From Lachnospiraceae bacterium (GTDB taxonomy: Bacteria; Bacillota; Clostridia; Lachnospirales; Lachnospiraceae), in assembly GCA_009774215.1 (NCBI GenBank), contig VSNH01000007.1:1-55046 (forward strand): a stretch of 55,046 nucleotides of DNA, read 5' to 3'. The translations under genes were made by a program, and so were the position numbers. How positions within the stretch are numbered: the first letter of the stretch is position 1; every line of letters begins with the position of its first letter. Below are positions 16,058 to 25,203 of the stretch, piece by piece. Under the pieces are notes generated by a model. The model did not search any database, was not told where the DNA came from, and was given only the letters and a program-made list of their open reading frames with translations.

Positions 16058-17409
16058 GACTGTTCTGTCCACAGTACCTCCTCTACCTCATTTTTAATTT
16101 TACAGAAAATACCGGCAAGCTCAGGATCAAAATGACTGCCACCTGATTCCCGAATTACATCAAATGCCCTGTCCACCGACATAGGCTCCTTGTAACAGCG
16201 TTTGGAAACCAGCGCGTCAAACACATCGGCAACAGCCATAATTCTTGCGCCAATCGGAATTTCTTTCCCCTGCAGTCCATTGGGATAACCGCTGCCGTCC
16301 CATTTCTCATGATGGCACGCCGCCACCTGAGATGCAATGTCGATATATCCTTTCTCTTCAATTCCTTTCAAAACTTCCGCCACAATGCGCCCGCCCGCCG
16401 TGGTATGCTCTTTCATAGCTTCAAATTCCTCCGCCGTAAGCTTGCCGGGCTTCTGAAGGATTGTATCCGACACCGCAATCTTTCCGATATCATGTAAAGG
16501 CGCCGCCTTGACTAAAAGCTCCACATAATCATCCGACAACAACTGACTGCAATACCCTTCCCTCTGCGCAGCCCTTGCCAGAAGCTCTACATATCTGCTG
16601 GTTCGTTTCACATGCTCCCCTGTATCCTGATCGCGGTTTTCAATCAAATCCGCCATACCGATGATGGCGTTTTCCTGAATGGAAAGCATCTTGCGGTTAT
16701 GATGGATCAGCGCCTGTGTTTTACGCTCATTTTCCTTCTCCAGCTGATTCTTATATTTCTCCAATCTGGACGTAATGCCGACACAAAGCATCATACAGAC
16801 CGCCGTCACGATAATGATGCAGCAAATGCAAATCCGCTCGCCAATCTCCGCCGCCCGTATCCTGCCTGTCATCTCACGGTCGGTCTCCGCCATTTCCGCC
16901 GCCACATAGCCGTCCATCGTGTCAATATCTTCCGTAATCTCGTCAATAAAATCCGCCAGATAAGATGTCACATAGTATCTTGCCGTCTCACTGTTCCCCT
17001 CGCGGCTCATCTGGAAAACATTCTCCGCATTTGCAAAATAACTGACCGCGTTGGAATATACCGTATGAAATAACTGCTCCTTTTCATCCGTAAAAGAATG
17101 CCCGTTCATTTCCTCCAGTCTGCCCATGATTTCACTCTGCAGATTCCCGGCTTTCCCCTCATAAGCGTTCTTTTCTTCGGACAGCGCCGTCAGCGTATGC
17201 CATGAAACAATGATATGATGCCTGCCCATCAGCCTGCAAAGGTCGGACATGATTAGCCGCTCCTTCATGCAGGTCTCCGTATTCTGCTCATAATTCTTTA
17301 CAATCTTATCCAGATGATAGTTCATCACAAGCATACCGGTAATACACACGATGCCTGCAGTCAAATTCAAAATTAGCATCTGAATGGGTATTCTTTCAAT
17401 CAGTTTCAT
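16054..17409 (-). CDS. Membrane HD-GYP domain protein (probable cyclic-di-GMP phosphodiesterase)
   Basis: The 451-residue protein has TM helix 1 (about 12-30), an extracytoplasmic helical sensor region (about 35-185), TM helix 2 (about 188-212), a linker coiled coil and an HD-GYP domain (about 245-440). The metal-binding HD is in PLHDIGKIAV, and the second signature is HHEKWDGSGYPNG followed by GARIMAVADVFDAL. HD-GYP enzymes cleave cyclic di-GMP, which affects motility and surface behaviour. Its start overlaps the end of the solute-binding protein gene by 14 bases, suggesting coupled translation and a shared sensing role. Confidence 0.92.
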   Translation of the reverse strand: MKLIERIPIQMLILNLTAGIVCITGMLVMNYHLDKIVKNYEQNTETCMKERLIMSDLCRLMGRHHIIVSWHTLTALSEEKNAYEGKAGNLQSEIMGRLEEMNGHSFTDEKEQLFHTVYSNAVSYFANAENVFQMSREGNSETARYYVTSYLADFIDEITEDIDTMDGYVAAEMAETDREMTGRIRAAEIGERICICCIIIVTAVCMMLCVGITSRLEKYKNQLEKENERKTQALIHHNRKMLSIQENAIIGMADLIENRDQDTGEHVKRTSRYVELLARAAQREGYCSQLLSDDYVELLVKAAPLHDIGKIAVSDTILQKPGKLTAEEFEAMKEHTTAGGRIVAEVLKGIEEKGYIDIASQVAACHHEKWDGSGYPNGLQGKEIPIGARIMAVADVFDALVSKRCYKEPMSVDRAFDVIRESGGSHFDPELAGIFCKIKNEVEEVLWTEQS

Positions 17410-18652
17410 TTTCCCCGGTAATCTCCCTTGTCATTTGGTCAAGCAGCGTCTGCAAATCCTGATGGTCGGAATTACCGCCCGCCATGGTAATGCCAAAAAT
17501 GTACGATGCATGCCAGTAGCTTTCCGCAACCCGCTGCGCATAGGCGTATTCCGACTGCGCCAGCAGAGCCGCCACCGCCGGGGAATCCTGCACCTCTTTT
17601 GAAACCGCCGCATTCACATTGGACGGGCATTCCCCAACCATTTCAAATCTCCTGCGCTGCATTTCTTCACTGGTCAGTTTTTCCGCCAGCTTCATTGCCC
17701 ACTCACTGTTTTCGGAATGGGGATTGATACCCACCAGCTTATAACCCGAAAAGCTGCACATCTGCACGGAATCTCCCGCTATCGTACAGGCGGGAAGTCT
17801 GGCTGCAGCGAAATCATTACCCCATGCCTGTCTGACCATCTCCGCATTCCACGGACCGTTGATTCCCGCAATGATCGTTCCGTTTTTTACTCCGTCCTGA
17901 AATCCCTGATCGTCGCAGCTGACAAATCCTTCATGCGTGGCTGTCCGAAGCATCGTCTCCGCCACATCCACACCTCTATAGGGCGTATCTACGGCGTTCC
18001 AGTTGCATGTGCTTGTCAGCCCGTCCTCATTCATCTCCAGTGTAAGACCAGCGCCCTTGAAAAAGGAATATATATACCAGCCGCTGGAAAAATCAATCGT
18101 CATTTTTCTGCCGTTTGCCGCCGCCTTATCCAGTATCCGATCCAGACTCTTAATATCCTCCTCATCAAAATAAGCCGAATTATAGTACAAAAAATAACCG
18201 TTCCCCATTGTCAGCGGATACGCATACAGTTTATCCTCATACATGGCACAACGGCAGGCACCGTTTTCTCTCCCGCCGTTTTCCAGAATCACCCGATCCG
18301 TATTCTCCGAAATCTCCAAAAGCGCACCCGCATTCTTAAGCGCGTCAAACTGATCGTCCGCAAACATAAAAATATCCGCAGCTGCCTCCGGATTCGCCAA
18401 TACAGTGCCTCTTAAATTCATTACACTCTCCCTGCTGACCGTAATCTCAAAGAGAGCCTCCTTTTCATGCTCCTTCTTAAACTCTTCTATGATTTCCGCT
18501 ACAAGCTCCCTGTCTCCATCATCGCTCCACCAGACGGAAAGCTTCACAAGCGGGCGGGAAGCCTGTTCATAACAGCCGCACAGCATCACCCCTAAAATCA
18601 TCATGAGACAAACCGTTGCTGCCGCTGCTCTTTTTCCCTTGATATACCGCAT
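17396..18652 (-). CDS. Extracellular solute-binding lipoprotein (family 1, maltose-binding type)
   Basis: The 418-residue protein has a lipoprotein signal peptide with lipobox LCGC (cysteine near residue 27), then a type-I solute-binding fold: VKLSVWWSDDGDRELVAEIIEEFKKEH, ADIFMFADDQFDAL and GMGNGYFLYY-like segments (seen as TMGNGYFLYYN). No ABC permease or ATPase genes are near. Instead it overlaps an HD-GYP gene by 14 bases, so it may deliver a ligand signal to that membrane protein. The ligand is probably a sugar or oligosaccharide, by family only. Confidence 0.88.
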   Translation of the reverse strand: MRYIKGKRAAAATVCLMMILGVMLCGCYEQASRPLVKLSVWWSDDGDRELVAEIIEEFKKEHEKEALFEITVSRESVMNLRGTVLANPEAAADIFMFADDQFDALKNAGALLEISENTDRVILENGGRENGACRCAMYEDKLYAYPLTMGNGYFLYYNSAYFDEEDIKSLDRILDKAAANGRKMTIDFSSGWYIYSFFKGAGLTLEMNEDGLTSTCNWNAVDTPYRGVDVAETMLRTATHEGFVSCDDQGFQDGVKNGTIIAGINGPWNAEMVRQAWGNDFAAARLPACTIAGDSVQMCSFSGYKLVGINPHSENSEWAMKLAEKLTSEEMQRRRFEMVGECPSNVNAAVSKEVQDSPAVAALLAQSEYAYAQRVAESYWHASYIFGITMAGGNSDHQDLQTLLDQMTREITGENETD

Positions 18653-18760
18653 TTTTCCACTCCCTCTCCCTAAAAGTCCAAGTGTCCGTACACTTTTTTG
18701 AGTAAAAAATACTCCGTAATCTCCTTAAATCATTTGCACTGTCACAATTTCTTTGCACTC

Positions 18761-18789
18761 ATTATAGAAAAGGGCATCCTATTTCGCAA
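18761..18789 (-). promoter_or_regulatory. Sigma-A type promoter of the solute-binding / HD-GYP operon
   Basis: On the minus strand TTGCGA (18784-18789) and TATAAT (18761-18766) are 17 bases apart. A ~100-base leader follows with two small hairpins (GAGTA/TACTC and AAGTGT-ACGG-ACACTT) before the start at 18652. Confidence 0.75.
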
Positions 18790-18817
18790 CGCTTCCCGCA
18801 TAAACGGCACATATCCA

Positions 18818-20113
18818 TCATAAACGGCCGGTTGTATTCTCCAGCCATACCTCCGCAATAAACGTATTTTCCTCCTCCCGGAATTCCACACTCCCCCTGT
18901 ATTTCTCCGCAATTCTCCGTATAGACAAAACGCCGAATCCGTGTTTCGTCCGATCTTCCTTATCCGTCCGCAGATGCGGATTCTTTTCCAGAACAGGCGC
19001 GGCTATGCTGTTTTTCACGACAATATAAGTGAAAGCCTTTCTCGTTCCTATGACAAGCTCAATCTGCGGATTTTCCGCTCCCCTGCACCCATATATGGCG
19101 TTATCCAAAAGGTTAGACAGAAGCACGCTCATGTCCGTATCCGTCACCGCCCACGAATTTTCATCAATCAGGCACTTCATTTCAATCTGTTCCTGCTGAC
19201 AGAGCGCAATCCGATGATTGATTACCGCATCCACCACCACATTTTCCGTATCTATTCCCACAACCGTCCGGTTCACCTGTTCATCCAGCACATTCTCGAT
19301 ATACGTTCTGGCATCCTCCGCCTTTCCCTCAGACAAAAGCCCTGCTGCCGCCGTAAGATAATGGCGCATATCATGCCGAAGCGTCTGCATCTTTGCGTAC
19401 TGCTCCCTCGCCTCGGCAATCCGCTCTTCCTGCGCTGCCAGACTAATATCCGAAATCCGGTACTCTTCCCGGAGAGCGGCGTCGCGCTGCATTCTGTCAA
19501 GCAGCACATAAATCAGGATATTCATAACGGCAATCAGGATACTCACCGTCAAGTACTCCGGCATCTTATCATTTTCTATGGACATCGTAAAGAGCAGCCA
19601 GCCAATCAGATAGGTGATGAGGAAACAGGACAGCTGGATGCCCCACCGGAAACCGTTCAGTTCTCTCCAGCGGTGTTTTCTCATAAACACCATAAATTCG
19701 CACACAAGGAAAAAAGCAATCTTGCTGAATAGCAGCACCGAAATCCGCGCCCTCCCGCCCGGTCTGATGATATCCGTCACAAACTCTCCCGACAGGGTAC
19801 GGAACATATTCAGAATAATCAGATTGATTGGAAGAATCGTAATCGCCGGAAAAATCGTGATCAAAATCTTCTCATAAAGCCTGCCGTCCAGAAACCAAAA
19901 TACATAAATGCCGATTATTCCGGTCAAAATAATATCAGCGCTATAATGTGTGTCTATCTCCACAGTGCCTATGATATTTTCCACAGACAGGACAAGGAGA
20001 AATCCCAGATATTTCAGCAGGCGAAAACGTTTGCTTTTCAATTCCAAACACCGATTGCACAATCCCACAACCATAGTTGATTCCGCAAAAGAAGCAATCC
20101 ATTCGACAACCAT
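18818..20113 (-). CDS. GHKL sensor histidine kinase (AgrC-like)
   Basis: The 431-residue kinase has an N-terminal membrane domain of about six helices (to ~residue 190), a coiled coil, a phospho-accepting helix RHDMRHYLTAAAGLL, and a GHKL ATPase domain with NLLDNAIYGC (N box) and HGFGVLSIRRIAEKY (G box). This arrangement is typical of AgrC/LytS-type kinases that pair with LytTR regulators and often sense peptides. It starts one base after the stop of the LytTR regulator gene. No peptide precursor or AgrB-like protease gene was seen nearby. Confidence 0.92.
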   Translation of the reverse strand: MVVEWIASFAESTMVVGLCNRCLELKSKRFRLLKYLGFLLVLSVENIIGTVEIDTHYSADIILTGIIGIYVFWFLDGRLYEKILITIFPAITILPINLIILNMFRTLSGEFVTDIIRPGGRARISVLLFSKIAFFLVCEFMVFMRKHRWRELNGFRWGIQLSCFLITYLIGWLLFTMSIENDKMPEYLTVSILIAVMNILIYVLLDRMQRDAALREEYRISDISLAAQEERIAEAREQYAKMQTLRHDMRHYLTAAAGLLSEGKAEDARTYIENVLDEQVNRTVVGIDTENVVVDAVINHRIALCQQEQIEMKCLIDENSWAVTDTDMSVLLSNLLDNAIYGCRGAENPQIELVIGTRKAFTYIVVKNSIAAPVLEKNPHLRTDKEDRTKHGFGVLSIRRIAEKYRGSVEFREEENTFIAEVWLENTTGRL

Positions 20114-20114
20114 A

Positions 20115-20822
20115 TCATAATTCGCTCCGCAAATAATTTTTGAATGCAGCCTTGACTTCCTCCGCCCTGTGGCGGCTTAACAATATTTTTGTCCCGTCAT
20201 CTAAAATACACTGCCCCTTTTCAATCGCATAGATATATTTACAATTTACCAGATAGCTTTTGTGGGTGCGTATAAATGCAAAAGGCGCAAGCTCCTTCTC
20301 CAGCTTCAAAAGACTTCCGTAACACTCCACCTCTCTGCCGTCTTCCACGCGGACATGAAGCCAGTGCCCGTAAATTTCAATATAAGTAATGCTTCCAACA
20401 TCCAAAAAAACCGTTCCCTCTCTCGTCCGAAAAGCAAATTTCTGCCCTGCTCTCCGTTTACACACAGCGCTGTGCAGCTCCTTTAAAACCTCAGGAAGTT
20501 CCTCCGTCAAATGAGACTTCCTGATAAAACGGAAAGGCTGAAAACGAATCGAGGAATACACGAGTTCATCGTGCATGGTTACAAAGATAATAAACACCTT
20601 TCCCTTCCTGTTCATCTGTTCGGCAATGTCAAAACCATTCACCTGCGGCATATCAATATCCAGAAATACGGCGTCATATTCCGCTTCATCAGAACAAAAT
20701 GCTGCCCCGTCCTGATATGCAGAAATATCCGGCTCCTCCCCGTACACGGCAAACCCGTCCTCCACCAGCGTCCGCATTTTCTCCGTAAAATCTGCGTCAT
20801 CGTCACAAATAGCTATCCGCAT
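20115..20822 (-). CDS. LytTR-family response regulator
   Basis: The 235-residue protein has a receiver domain (MRIAICDDDADF with acidic pocket; phospho-acceptor Asp in YDAVFLDIDMP; Lys in FIRKSHL) and a C-terminal LytTR DNA-binding domain (ITYIEIYGHWLHVRVED, AFIRTHKSYLVNCKYI). I start at ATG 20822, since the receiver motif begins there; the longer frame lies inside the upstream aminotransferase. The overlap of 10 bases with that gene indicates translational coupling. It forms a two-component pair with the downstream GHKL kinase. Confidence 0.93.
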   Translation of the reverse strand: MRIAICDDDADFTEKMRTLVEDGFAVYGEEPDISAYQDGAAFCSDEAEYDAVFLDIDMPQVNGFDIAEQMNRKGKVFIIFVTMHDELVYSSIRFQPFRFIRKSHLTEELPEVLKELHSAVCKRRAGQKFAFRTREGTVFLDVGSITYIEIYGHWLHVRVEDGREVECYGSLLKLEKELAPFAFIRTHKSYLVNCKYIYAIEKGQCILDDGTKILLSRHRAEEVKAAFKNYLRSEL

Positions 20823-22003
20823 GTTCCCTGAAACGCCTCCTTCAATCTCTCCATTGCCTCTTCCAGTATGCTTCTCGGGCACGCCACATTGATTCTCTGA
20901 AACCCTCTGCCGCTCTCCCCGAACATCGCGCCGCCGTCCAGCCACAACTTTGCCTTATGCACGATTCTATCCGCTATTTCCGCATCCGACAAGCCTGTCC
21001 CCGAAAAATCCAGCCAAAGCAGATAAGTTCCCTCATGCGCTGTCATCGTCACGCCGGGCAGGTTTTCCGCCACATATTCCTTCACAAAGGCAATATTGCC
21101 GCGGACATACGCAAGCATTGCCAGATACCACTCCTCGCCCTTGCTGTAAGCCGTCTCGCAGGCAATCAGCCCCATCACCCCAAGCTGGCTGATGCCCGCC
21201 GCGTCAAGCTGTTTTCGGAAACGTTTCCGCAAGTCCCGGTCGGGGATAAAAATATTCGATAACACCATCGTTGCCAGATTAAAGGTCTTGCTGGGGGAAG
21301 TGCATATGATACAATGCGCTTCGTACTCCTTTTTCAACCCCGCAAATACCTGATGCTTTCCCTCAAACACAAAATCCTCATGAATTTCATCGCTTACCAC
21401 AATCACATCATGCTTCACGCAGATATCGCCCAGCCGGGTCAGCTCTTCCTTTGTCCACACCCGCCCTACGGGATTGTGGGGATTGCAGAGAAGGAACAGT
21501 TTTACCCCGTTTTGGATAATCTTCTGCTCAAAATCTTCAAAATCCATATGATAGCGGTTATCCTCCCCCCGATAAAGCGTGTTGCTCACCACGCGCCGCC
21601 TGTTATCCTCTATCACTTCCGTGAAAGGATAATATACCGGAAGCTGAATCAGCACCGCATCCCCCGGCTCCGTGTACGCCTTTACCGCCATGGCAAGCGC
21701 CGTCACCACGCCCGGCGTTTTCACAAGCCACTCCTCCCGCGGCTGCCAGCCGTGCCGCCTTACCATCCAGTCGCGCACGATCTCAAAATAGGGTGTCTTC
21801 ACCTCGCTGTAACCGAAAATACCTTCCCTCACCCGTTCGGCAAGCGCATCCTCTATGTAAGATGACGTTTTAAAGTCCATGTCCGCCACCCACAACGGCA
21901 GGATATCCTCCGACATCCCCCGCTCCGCCGCGAAATCATATTTTAACGACCGGGTATTTCTTCTCTCTATCACGCTGTCAAAATCTAAATTTCTCTCCGC
22001 CAT
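20813..22003 (-). CDS. MalY/PatB-type PLP aminotransferase / C-S beta-lyase
   Basis: The 396-residue fold-type I PLP enzyme resembles PatB/MalY cystathionine beta-lyases, which cleave cysteine-type thioethers to pyruvate, ammonia and a thiol. Signatures are the N-terminal RNTRSLKYD...LPLWVADMDFKTS, NPHNPVGRVW, DEIHEDFV and the PLP lysine in TSPSKTFNLA. The start at 22003 is chosen because AAAGGA is correctly spaced. It is co-transcribed with the LytTR/GHKL pair downstream, an unusual partner for such a regulator. Confidence 0.92.
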   Translation of the reverse strand: MAERNLDFDSVIERRNTRSLKYDFAAERGMSEDILPLWVADMDFKTSSYIEDALAERVREGIFGYSEVKTPYFEIVRDWMVRRHGWQPREEWLVKTPGVVTALAMAVKAYTEPGDAVLIQLPVYYPFTEVIEDNRRRVVSNTLYRGEDNRYHMDFEDFEQKIIQNGVKLFLLCNPHNPVGRVWTKEELTRLGDICVKHDVIVVSDEIHEDFVFEGKHQVFAGLKKEYEAHCIICTSPSKTFNLATMVLSNIFIPDRDLRKRFRKQLDAAGISQLGVMGLIACETAYSKGEEWYLAMLAYVRGNIAFVKEYVAENLPGVTMTAHEGTYLLWLDFSGTGLSDAEIADRIVHKAKLWLDGGAMFGESGRGFQRINVACPRSILEEAMERLKEAFQGTCG

Positions 22004-22132
22004 CTTTCGTTCCTTTCTACGTCTATAAGTTTCTCTCCCCAATCTTTCTTACTCTTCTCCGTTTTTACACTTTGTTCTGTTCCCTCTCCCGATAGGCTTT
22101 GCCAGGCTCTTTCCTCCGGTTTTCAGGGCTGC

Positions 22133-23293
22133 TCAATGCTTCATTTCCTTTTTGATATCTTCAAAAACCCTCTCCAGCTCGTCCAGCAGATCCTTCACAT
22201 CCTCGATTCCCACCGACATGCGCAGCGTGCTCTCCGTAATCCCGTTCTTCTCCCGAAGCTCCTTCGGCACATCGGCATGGGTCTGGGTCGTCGGATAAGT
22301 AATCAGCGTTTCCACCCCGCCAAGACTCTCCGCATATTGAATCAGCTTCACCTTTTCCAGAATGGCAAGCGCAAACTCCCTGCTCTCCACCCGGAAAGTC
22401 AGCATCGCGCCGAAACCTCTCGCCTGCCGTTTCATCACCTCATACCCCGGATGTTCCGCAAGCCCCGGATAAATCACATCCGTGACCATTTTCTGTCCCT
22501 TCAGCCACTCCGCAATCGCCATCGCATTTTCCTGCGCTCTCTCCATGCGGATGCCCAGCGTCTTGATTCCTCGGAGAATAAGCCAGCTGTCGAAAGGCGA
22601 CAGAACAGCCCCTGTCGTTTTATATAAAAAGCGCAGCCTCTCGCTGAGTTCTTTCCTGTTTGTCACAAGAAAACCCGCCAGCGCGTCGTTATGCCCGCCC
22701 AGAAACTTCGTGCCGCTGTGGATCACAAGGTTCGCCCCCAGCTCGAGGGGATTCTGGAAATAAGGTGACAAAAACGTATTGTCCACAAGTAAAAGCAGTC
22801 CATGCCGTTTCGCAATCTCCGCCGTCTTTGCAATGTCCGTCACATGCATCATCGGATTGGTTGGCGTCTCTATGTAAATCGCTTTCGTGTTTTCCCTGAT
22901 ATGTCCCTCTATCTCTTCACAGCAGCAGTCGATGCTCGTAAAGGAAATACCGTTCTTCTTTGAAATCTGCTCAAACAGGCGCACGCTCCCGCCGTACAAA
23001 TCCGCATCCACGATCAGATGATCGCCCGGGGAAAACAGCTCCATCATTAAAGTAATTGCCGCCATTCCGGAAGAAAGCGCCAGCGCGTCAATCCCGTTTT
23101 CTAACGACGCCACCACCTTTTCCAACTGCTCCCTCGTGGGATTCTGCACCCGGCTGTAATCATAGCCCGTACTCTGCCCCACTCCCGGATGCGCGAAGGT
23201 CGCCGTCTGGTAGATAGGAAAGCTGATCGCCCCATAGTGGTTTGACCCCTCTTCCTCCAGATGAATGCATCTCGTTCCGATTTCTTTTGCCAT
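22133..23293 (-). CDS. Trans-sulfuration family PLP enzyme (cystathionine gamma-synthase/lyase or methionine gamma-lyase type)
   Basis: The 386-residue Cys/Met metabolism enzyme has conserved ATFAHPGVGQSTGYDYSRVQNPTR, LSSGMAAI, VDNTFLSPYFQNPL, the PLP lysine in HSGTKFLGGH and C-terminal SLGGVETLITYP. Members add or eliminate at the gamma carbon of methionine-pathway compounds; the exact reaction cannot be told from sequence alone. I start at ATG 23293, which has GGAGGAAAAGG upstream. With the neighbouring C-S lyase it forms a sulfur amino acid pair under separate promoters. Confidence 0.9.
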   Translation of the reverse strand: MAKEIGTRCIHLEEEGSNHYGAISFPIYQTATFAHPGVGQSTGYDYSRVQNPTREQLEKVVASLENGIDALALSSGMAAITLMMELFSPGDHLIVDADLYGGSVRLFEQISKKNGISFTSIDCCCEEIEGHIRENTKAIYIETPTNPMMHVTDIAKTAEIAKRHGLLLLVDNTFLSPYFQNPLELGANLVIHSGTKFLGGHNDALAGFLVTNRKELSERLRFLYKTTGAVLSPFDSWLILRGIKTLGIRMERAQENAMAIAEWLKGQKMVTDVIYPGLAEHPGYEVMKRQARGFGAMLTFRVESREFALAILEKVKLIQYAESLGGVETLITYPTTQTHADVPKELREKNGITESTLRMSVGIEDVKDLLDELERVFEDIKKEMKH

Positions 23294-23327
23294 CGCCTTT
23301 TCCTCCGTCTTCTCTTTTACTTGAATC

Positions 23328-23356
23328 AGTATAACAGAAAAAAGCGGAACAGGCAA
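23328..23356 (-). promoter_or_regulatory. Promoter of the trans-sulfuration gene
   Basis: On the minus strand TTGCCT (23351-23356) and TATACT (23328-23333) are separated by 17 bases. The short leader leaves no room for a sulfur riboswitch or T-box. Confidence 0.65.
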
Positions 23357-23434
23357 TACATACTTTTCCTATCAACTATATATACATTTGTTTCCTGCAA
23401 AATTCCAAAGCATAAAAAAAGCCAGACTGCCTTT

Positions 23435-23473
23435 GGTTGCGAAAATGCAAACCATAGTTGGTAGCACGCAACC
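23435..23473. terminator. Hairpin between divergent units (possible terminator)
   Basis: GGTTGCG (23435-23441) pairs perfectly with CGCAACC (23467-23473). On the minus strand a TTTTTTT run follows about 14 bases after the stem. It may end transcripts arriving from the right, ahead of the trans-sulfuration promoter. Confidence 0.3.
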
Positions 23474-23538
23474 GCTGTCTTTTCCTAAAATGATTTTGAT
23501 AAGAACGCAAATACAAAACACAAAGGAGACTCACCCCT

Positions 23539-23823
23539 ATGCAAAACACAGCATCAACCGTTACAGGCAAGACCATCAACCGACCAGTTCCCTTCCTGTT
23601 CGGAACCTTCCTGATCACATGGCTCTGCGCCGGTTCCTTTTCGGAAAAGCCAAGCGCCCCACTTTCTATCACCACCAATCAGGCACAGGAACCCGCTGTC
23701 ACTGCGCCGCCGGTAGAAGAAAAACCGTCTGTGAGGGACAATTTCCCGGCAAACGGCTTCCTTTGGGCAGTGCTTGGCACAGCGCTTGTGCTTATGTTAT
23801 ATTTTGCAACAAATATATTTTAA
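23539..23823 (+). CDS. Small two-helix membrane protein, 94 residues
   Basis: AAAGGAG lies 10 bases upstream of the ATG. The product has two clear hydrophobic segments (PVPFLFGTFLITWLCAG and GFLWAVLGTALVLMLYFAT) separated by a proline/glutamate-rich loop of about 40 residues. It is the only plus-strand gene between 7.3 kb and the right edge that I accept. No family is recognised; a small membrane-associated regulator or toxin-like peptide cannot be excluded. Confidence 0.55.
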   Translation: MQNTASTVTGKTINRPVPFLFGTFLITWLCAGSFSEKPSAPLSITTNQAQEPAVTAPPVEEKPSVRDNFPANGFLWAVLGTALVLMLYFATNIF

Positions 23824-23858
23824 ATTTTTCCTGTCGGATGATACTATCCCTCCCCGGC

Positions 23859-25193
23859 TCACCGCTGCTCCAGCGCCAATCCTATCAGTCGGTCCGTCTG
23901 GTCAGCCATAAACAGCGGAATGTTCAACACATCGCCATCCAGCTTCAAATTATCCAGAGAGAACCGCACCCGGAGCCTGACCTGATCTGGAAACAGCTCC
24001 TTGAATTTTTTCAGGCTCTTGCTGGTCGTGTTGACATCCGATTTAACTTCAATAGGAAAAATATCATTCTCCCGCTGAATCAGAAAATCCACCTCATAGG
24101 GAGGATTGTTCCTGCTCCAGTACCGAGGGATCACTTCAAACTGTGTGAGCAAGGTCTGCAATACAAAGTTCTCAGTCAGTGCGCCTTTAAACTCCGTGAA
24201 CAAGCGGTTTCCCTCTCCGAAAGCGGTGGGCGCCAGTTGTGCCAGACGACGGAGCAGTCCCACATCCACCAGATAAATTTTAAATGCGGACAAGTCATCA
24301 TAAGCTGCCACCGGCAGACCGGGCGCAGTACTGCGGTAAATTTTATGCACCAGCCTCGCATCCACCAGCCACTGTAGAGCATCCTCGTATTCACGAGCCC
24401 TTGCACCTTCCTTGACAACTTTATAGAGAAACTTTTTATTCTCCCTTGCAAGCTGGGACGGCACGGACTTCCAGATTATAGATATCTTCGGAAACTCACT
24501 GATGTCTGGGTGCTTGGCAAAGTCACGCTCATAAGCGCTGATAATCCCGGACAAGGCTTCCTGCATGGCGGAGACATCCCGTGCCTGGGTCCACATGAGC
24601 ACCGGTTCGGGCATACCGCCAGTAACATAATACATCTTCAATTTCTCACAGAGCGGATTGAAAAAGGCATCTGGAATCGGCTCAATGGTGTCTACACTTT
24701 CCAGATAACCAGCAAGGTTTTCATCTCCATTGGCAAGCAAAAATTCTGTGAAGGTCATTGGGTCAATCTGCATAAAATTGACCTTTCCCACAGGAAATGA
24801 GGACGGTTTCGACAGCGCAATCCCCAGCAGCGAACCGGCACAGGCAATGTGATACTGCGGCGCATTCTCGCAAAAATACTTCATGGAATTGATCACCTTG
24901 GGGCAGTCCTGCACTTCGTCGAAGATAATGAGCGTCTTTTCCGGCACAATCTTCTGCCCGCTGATAAGCATCAGGTTCTGCAAAATACGGTCTGCATCCT
25001 TGGTCGTCTCAAAAAACTGCCTATATTCTTCGTTTTCATCAAAATTAAAGTAGGCTGTATTTTCATAATAACGCCTGCCAAATTCCTTGAGTACCCAAGT
25101 CTTACCTACCTGCCTTACCCCCTTTAAGATCAAGGGTTTGCGGTAGGGCGACTCCTTCCAATCCACTAGTTTTTTCAAAACAAATCGTTCCAT
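23859..25193 (-). CDS. AAA-family ATPase with C-terminal DUF4143
   Basis: The 444-residue protein has an N-terminal ATPase domain with Walker A GVRQVGKT and Walker B LIIFDEVQDC, a middle winged-helix region, and the DUF4143 C-terminal domain. The latter has a PD-(D/E)XK-like EVDFLIQ...FPIEVKSD signature. This family is widespread and multi-copy in gut Clostridia and Bacteroidetes; its role is poorly defined, with mobile or defence-like functions proposed. It is a stand-alone gene with a repeated motif in its upstream region. Confidence 0.9.
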   Translation of the reverse strand: MERFVLKKLVDWKESPYRKPLILKGVRQVGKTWVLKEFGRRYYENTAYFNFDENEEYRQFFETTKDADRILQNLMLISGQKIVPEKTLIIFDEVQDCPKVINSMKYFCENAPQYHIACAGSLLGIALSKPSSFPVGKVNFMQIDPMTFTEFLLANGDENLAGYLESVDTIEPIPDAFFNPLCEKLKMYYVTGGMPEPVLMWTQARDVSAMQEALSGIISAYERDFAKHPDISEFPKISIIWKSVPSQLARENKKFLYKVVKEGARAREYEDALQWLVDARLVHKIYRSTAPGLPVAAYDDLSAFKIYLVDVGLLRRLAQLAPTAFGEGNRLFTEFKGALTENFVLQTLLTQFEVIPRYWSRNNPPYEVDFLIQRENDIFPIEVKSDVNTTSKSLKKFKELFPDQVRLRVRFSLDNLKLDGDVLNIPLFMADQTDRLIGLALEQR

Positions 25194-25203
25194 ATTCGCA
25201 TTC

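Noticed and set aside
18653..18760. Cyclic-di-GMP riboswitch in the leader of the solute-binding / HD-GYP operon
   Set aside because: The leader has only two small hairpins and lacks the conserved sequence motifs of class I or II cyclic-di-GMP aptamers.
23294..23400. SAM riboswitch or T-box upstream of the trans-sulfuration gene
   Set aside because: The promoter lies about 35-60 bases from the start codon, leaving a leader too short for either element.
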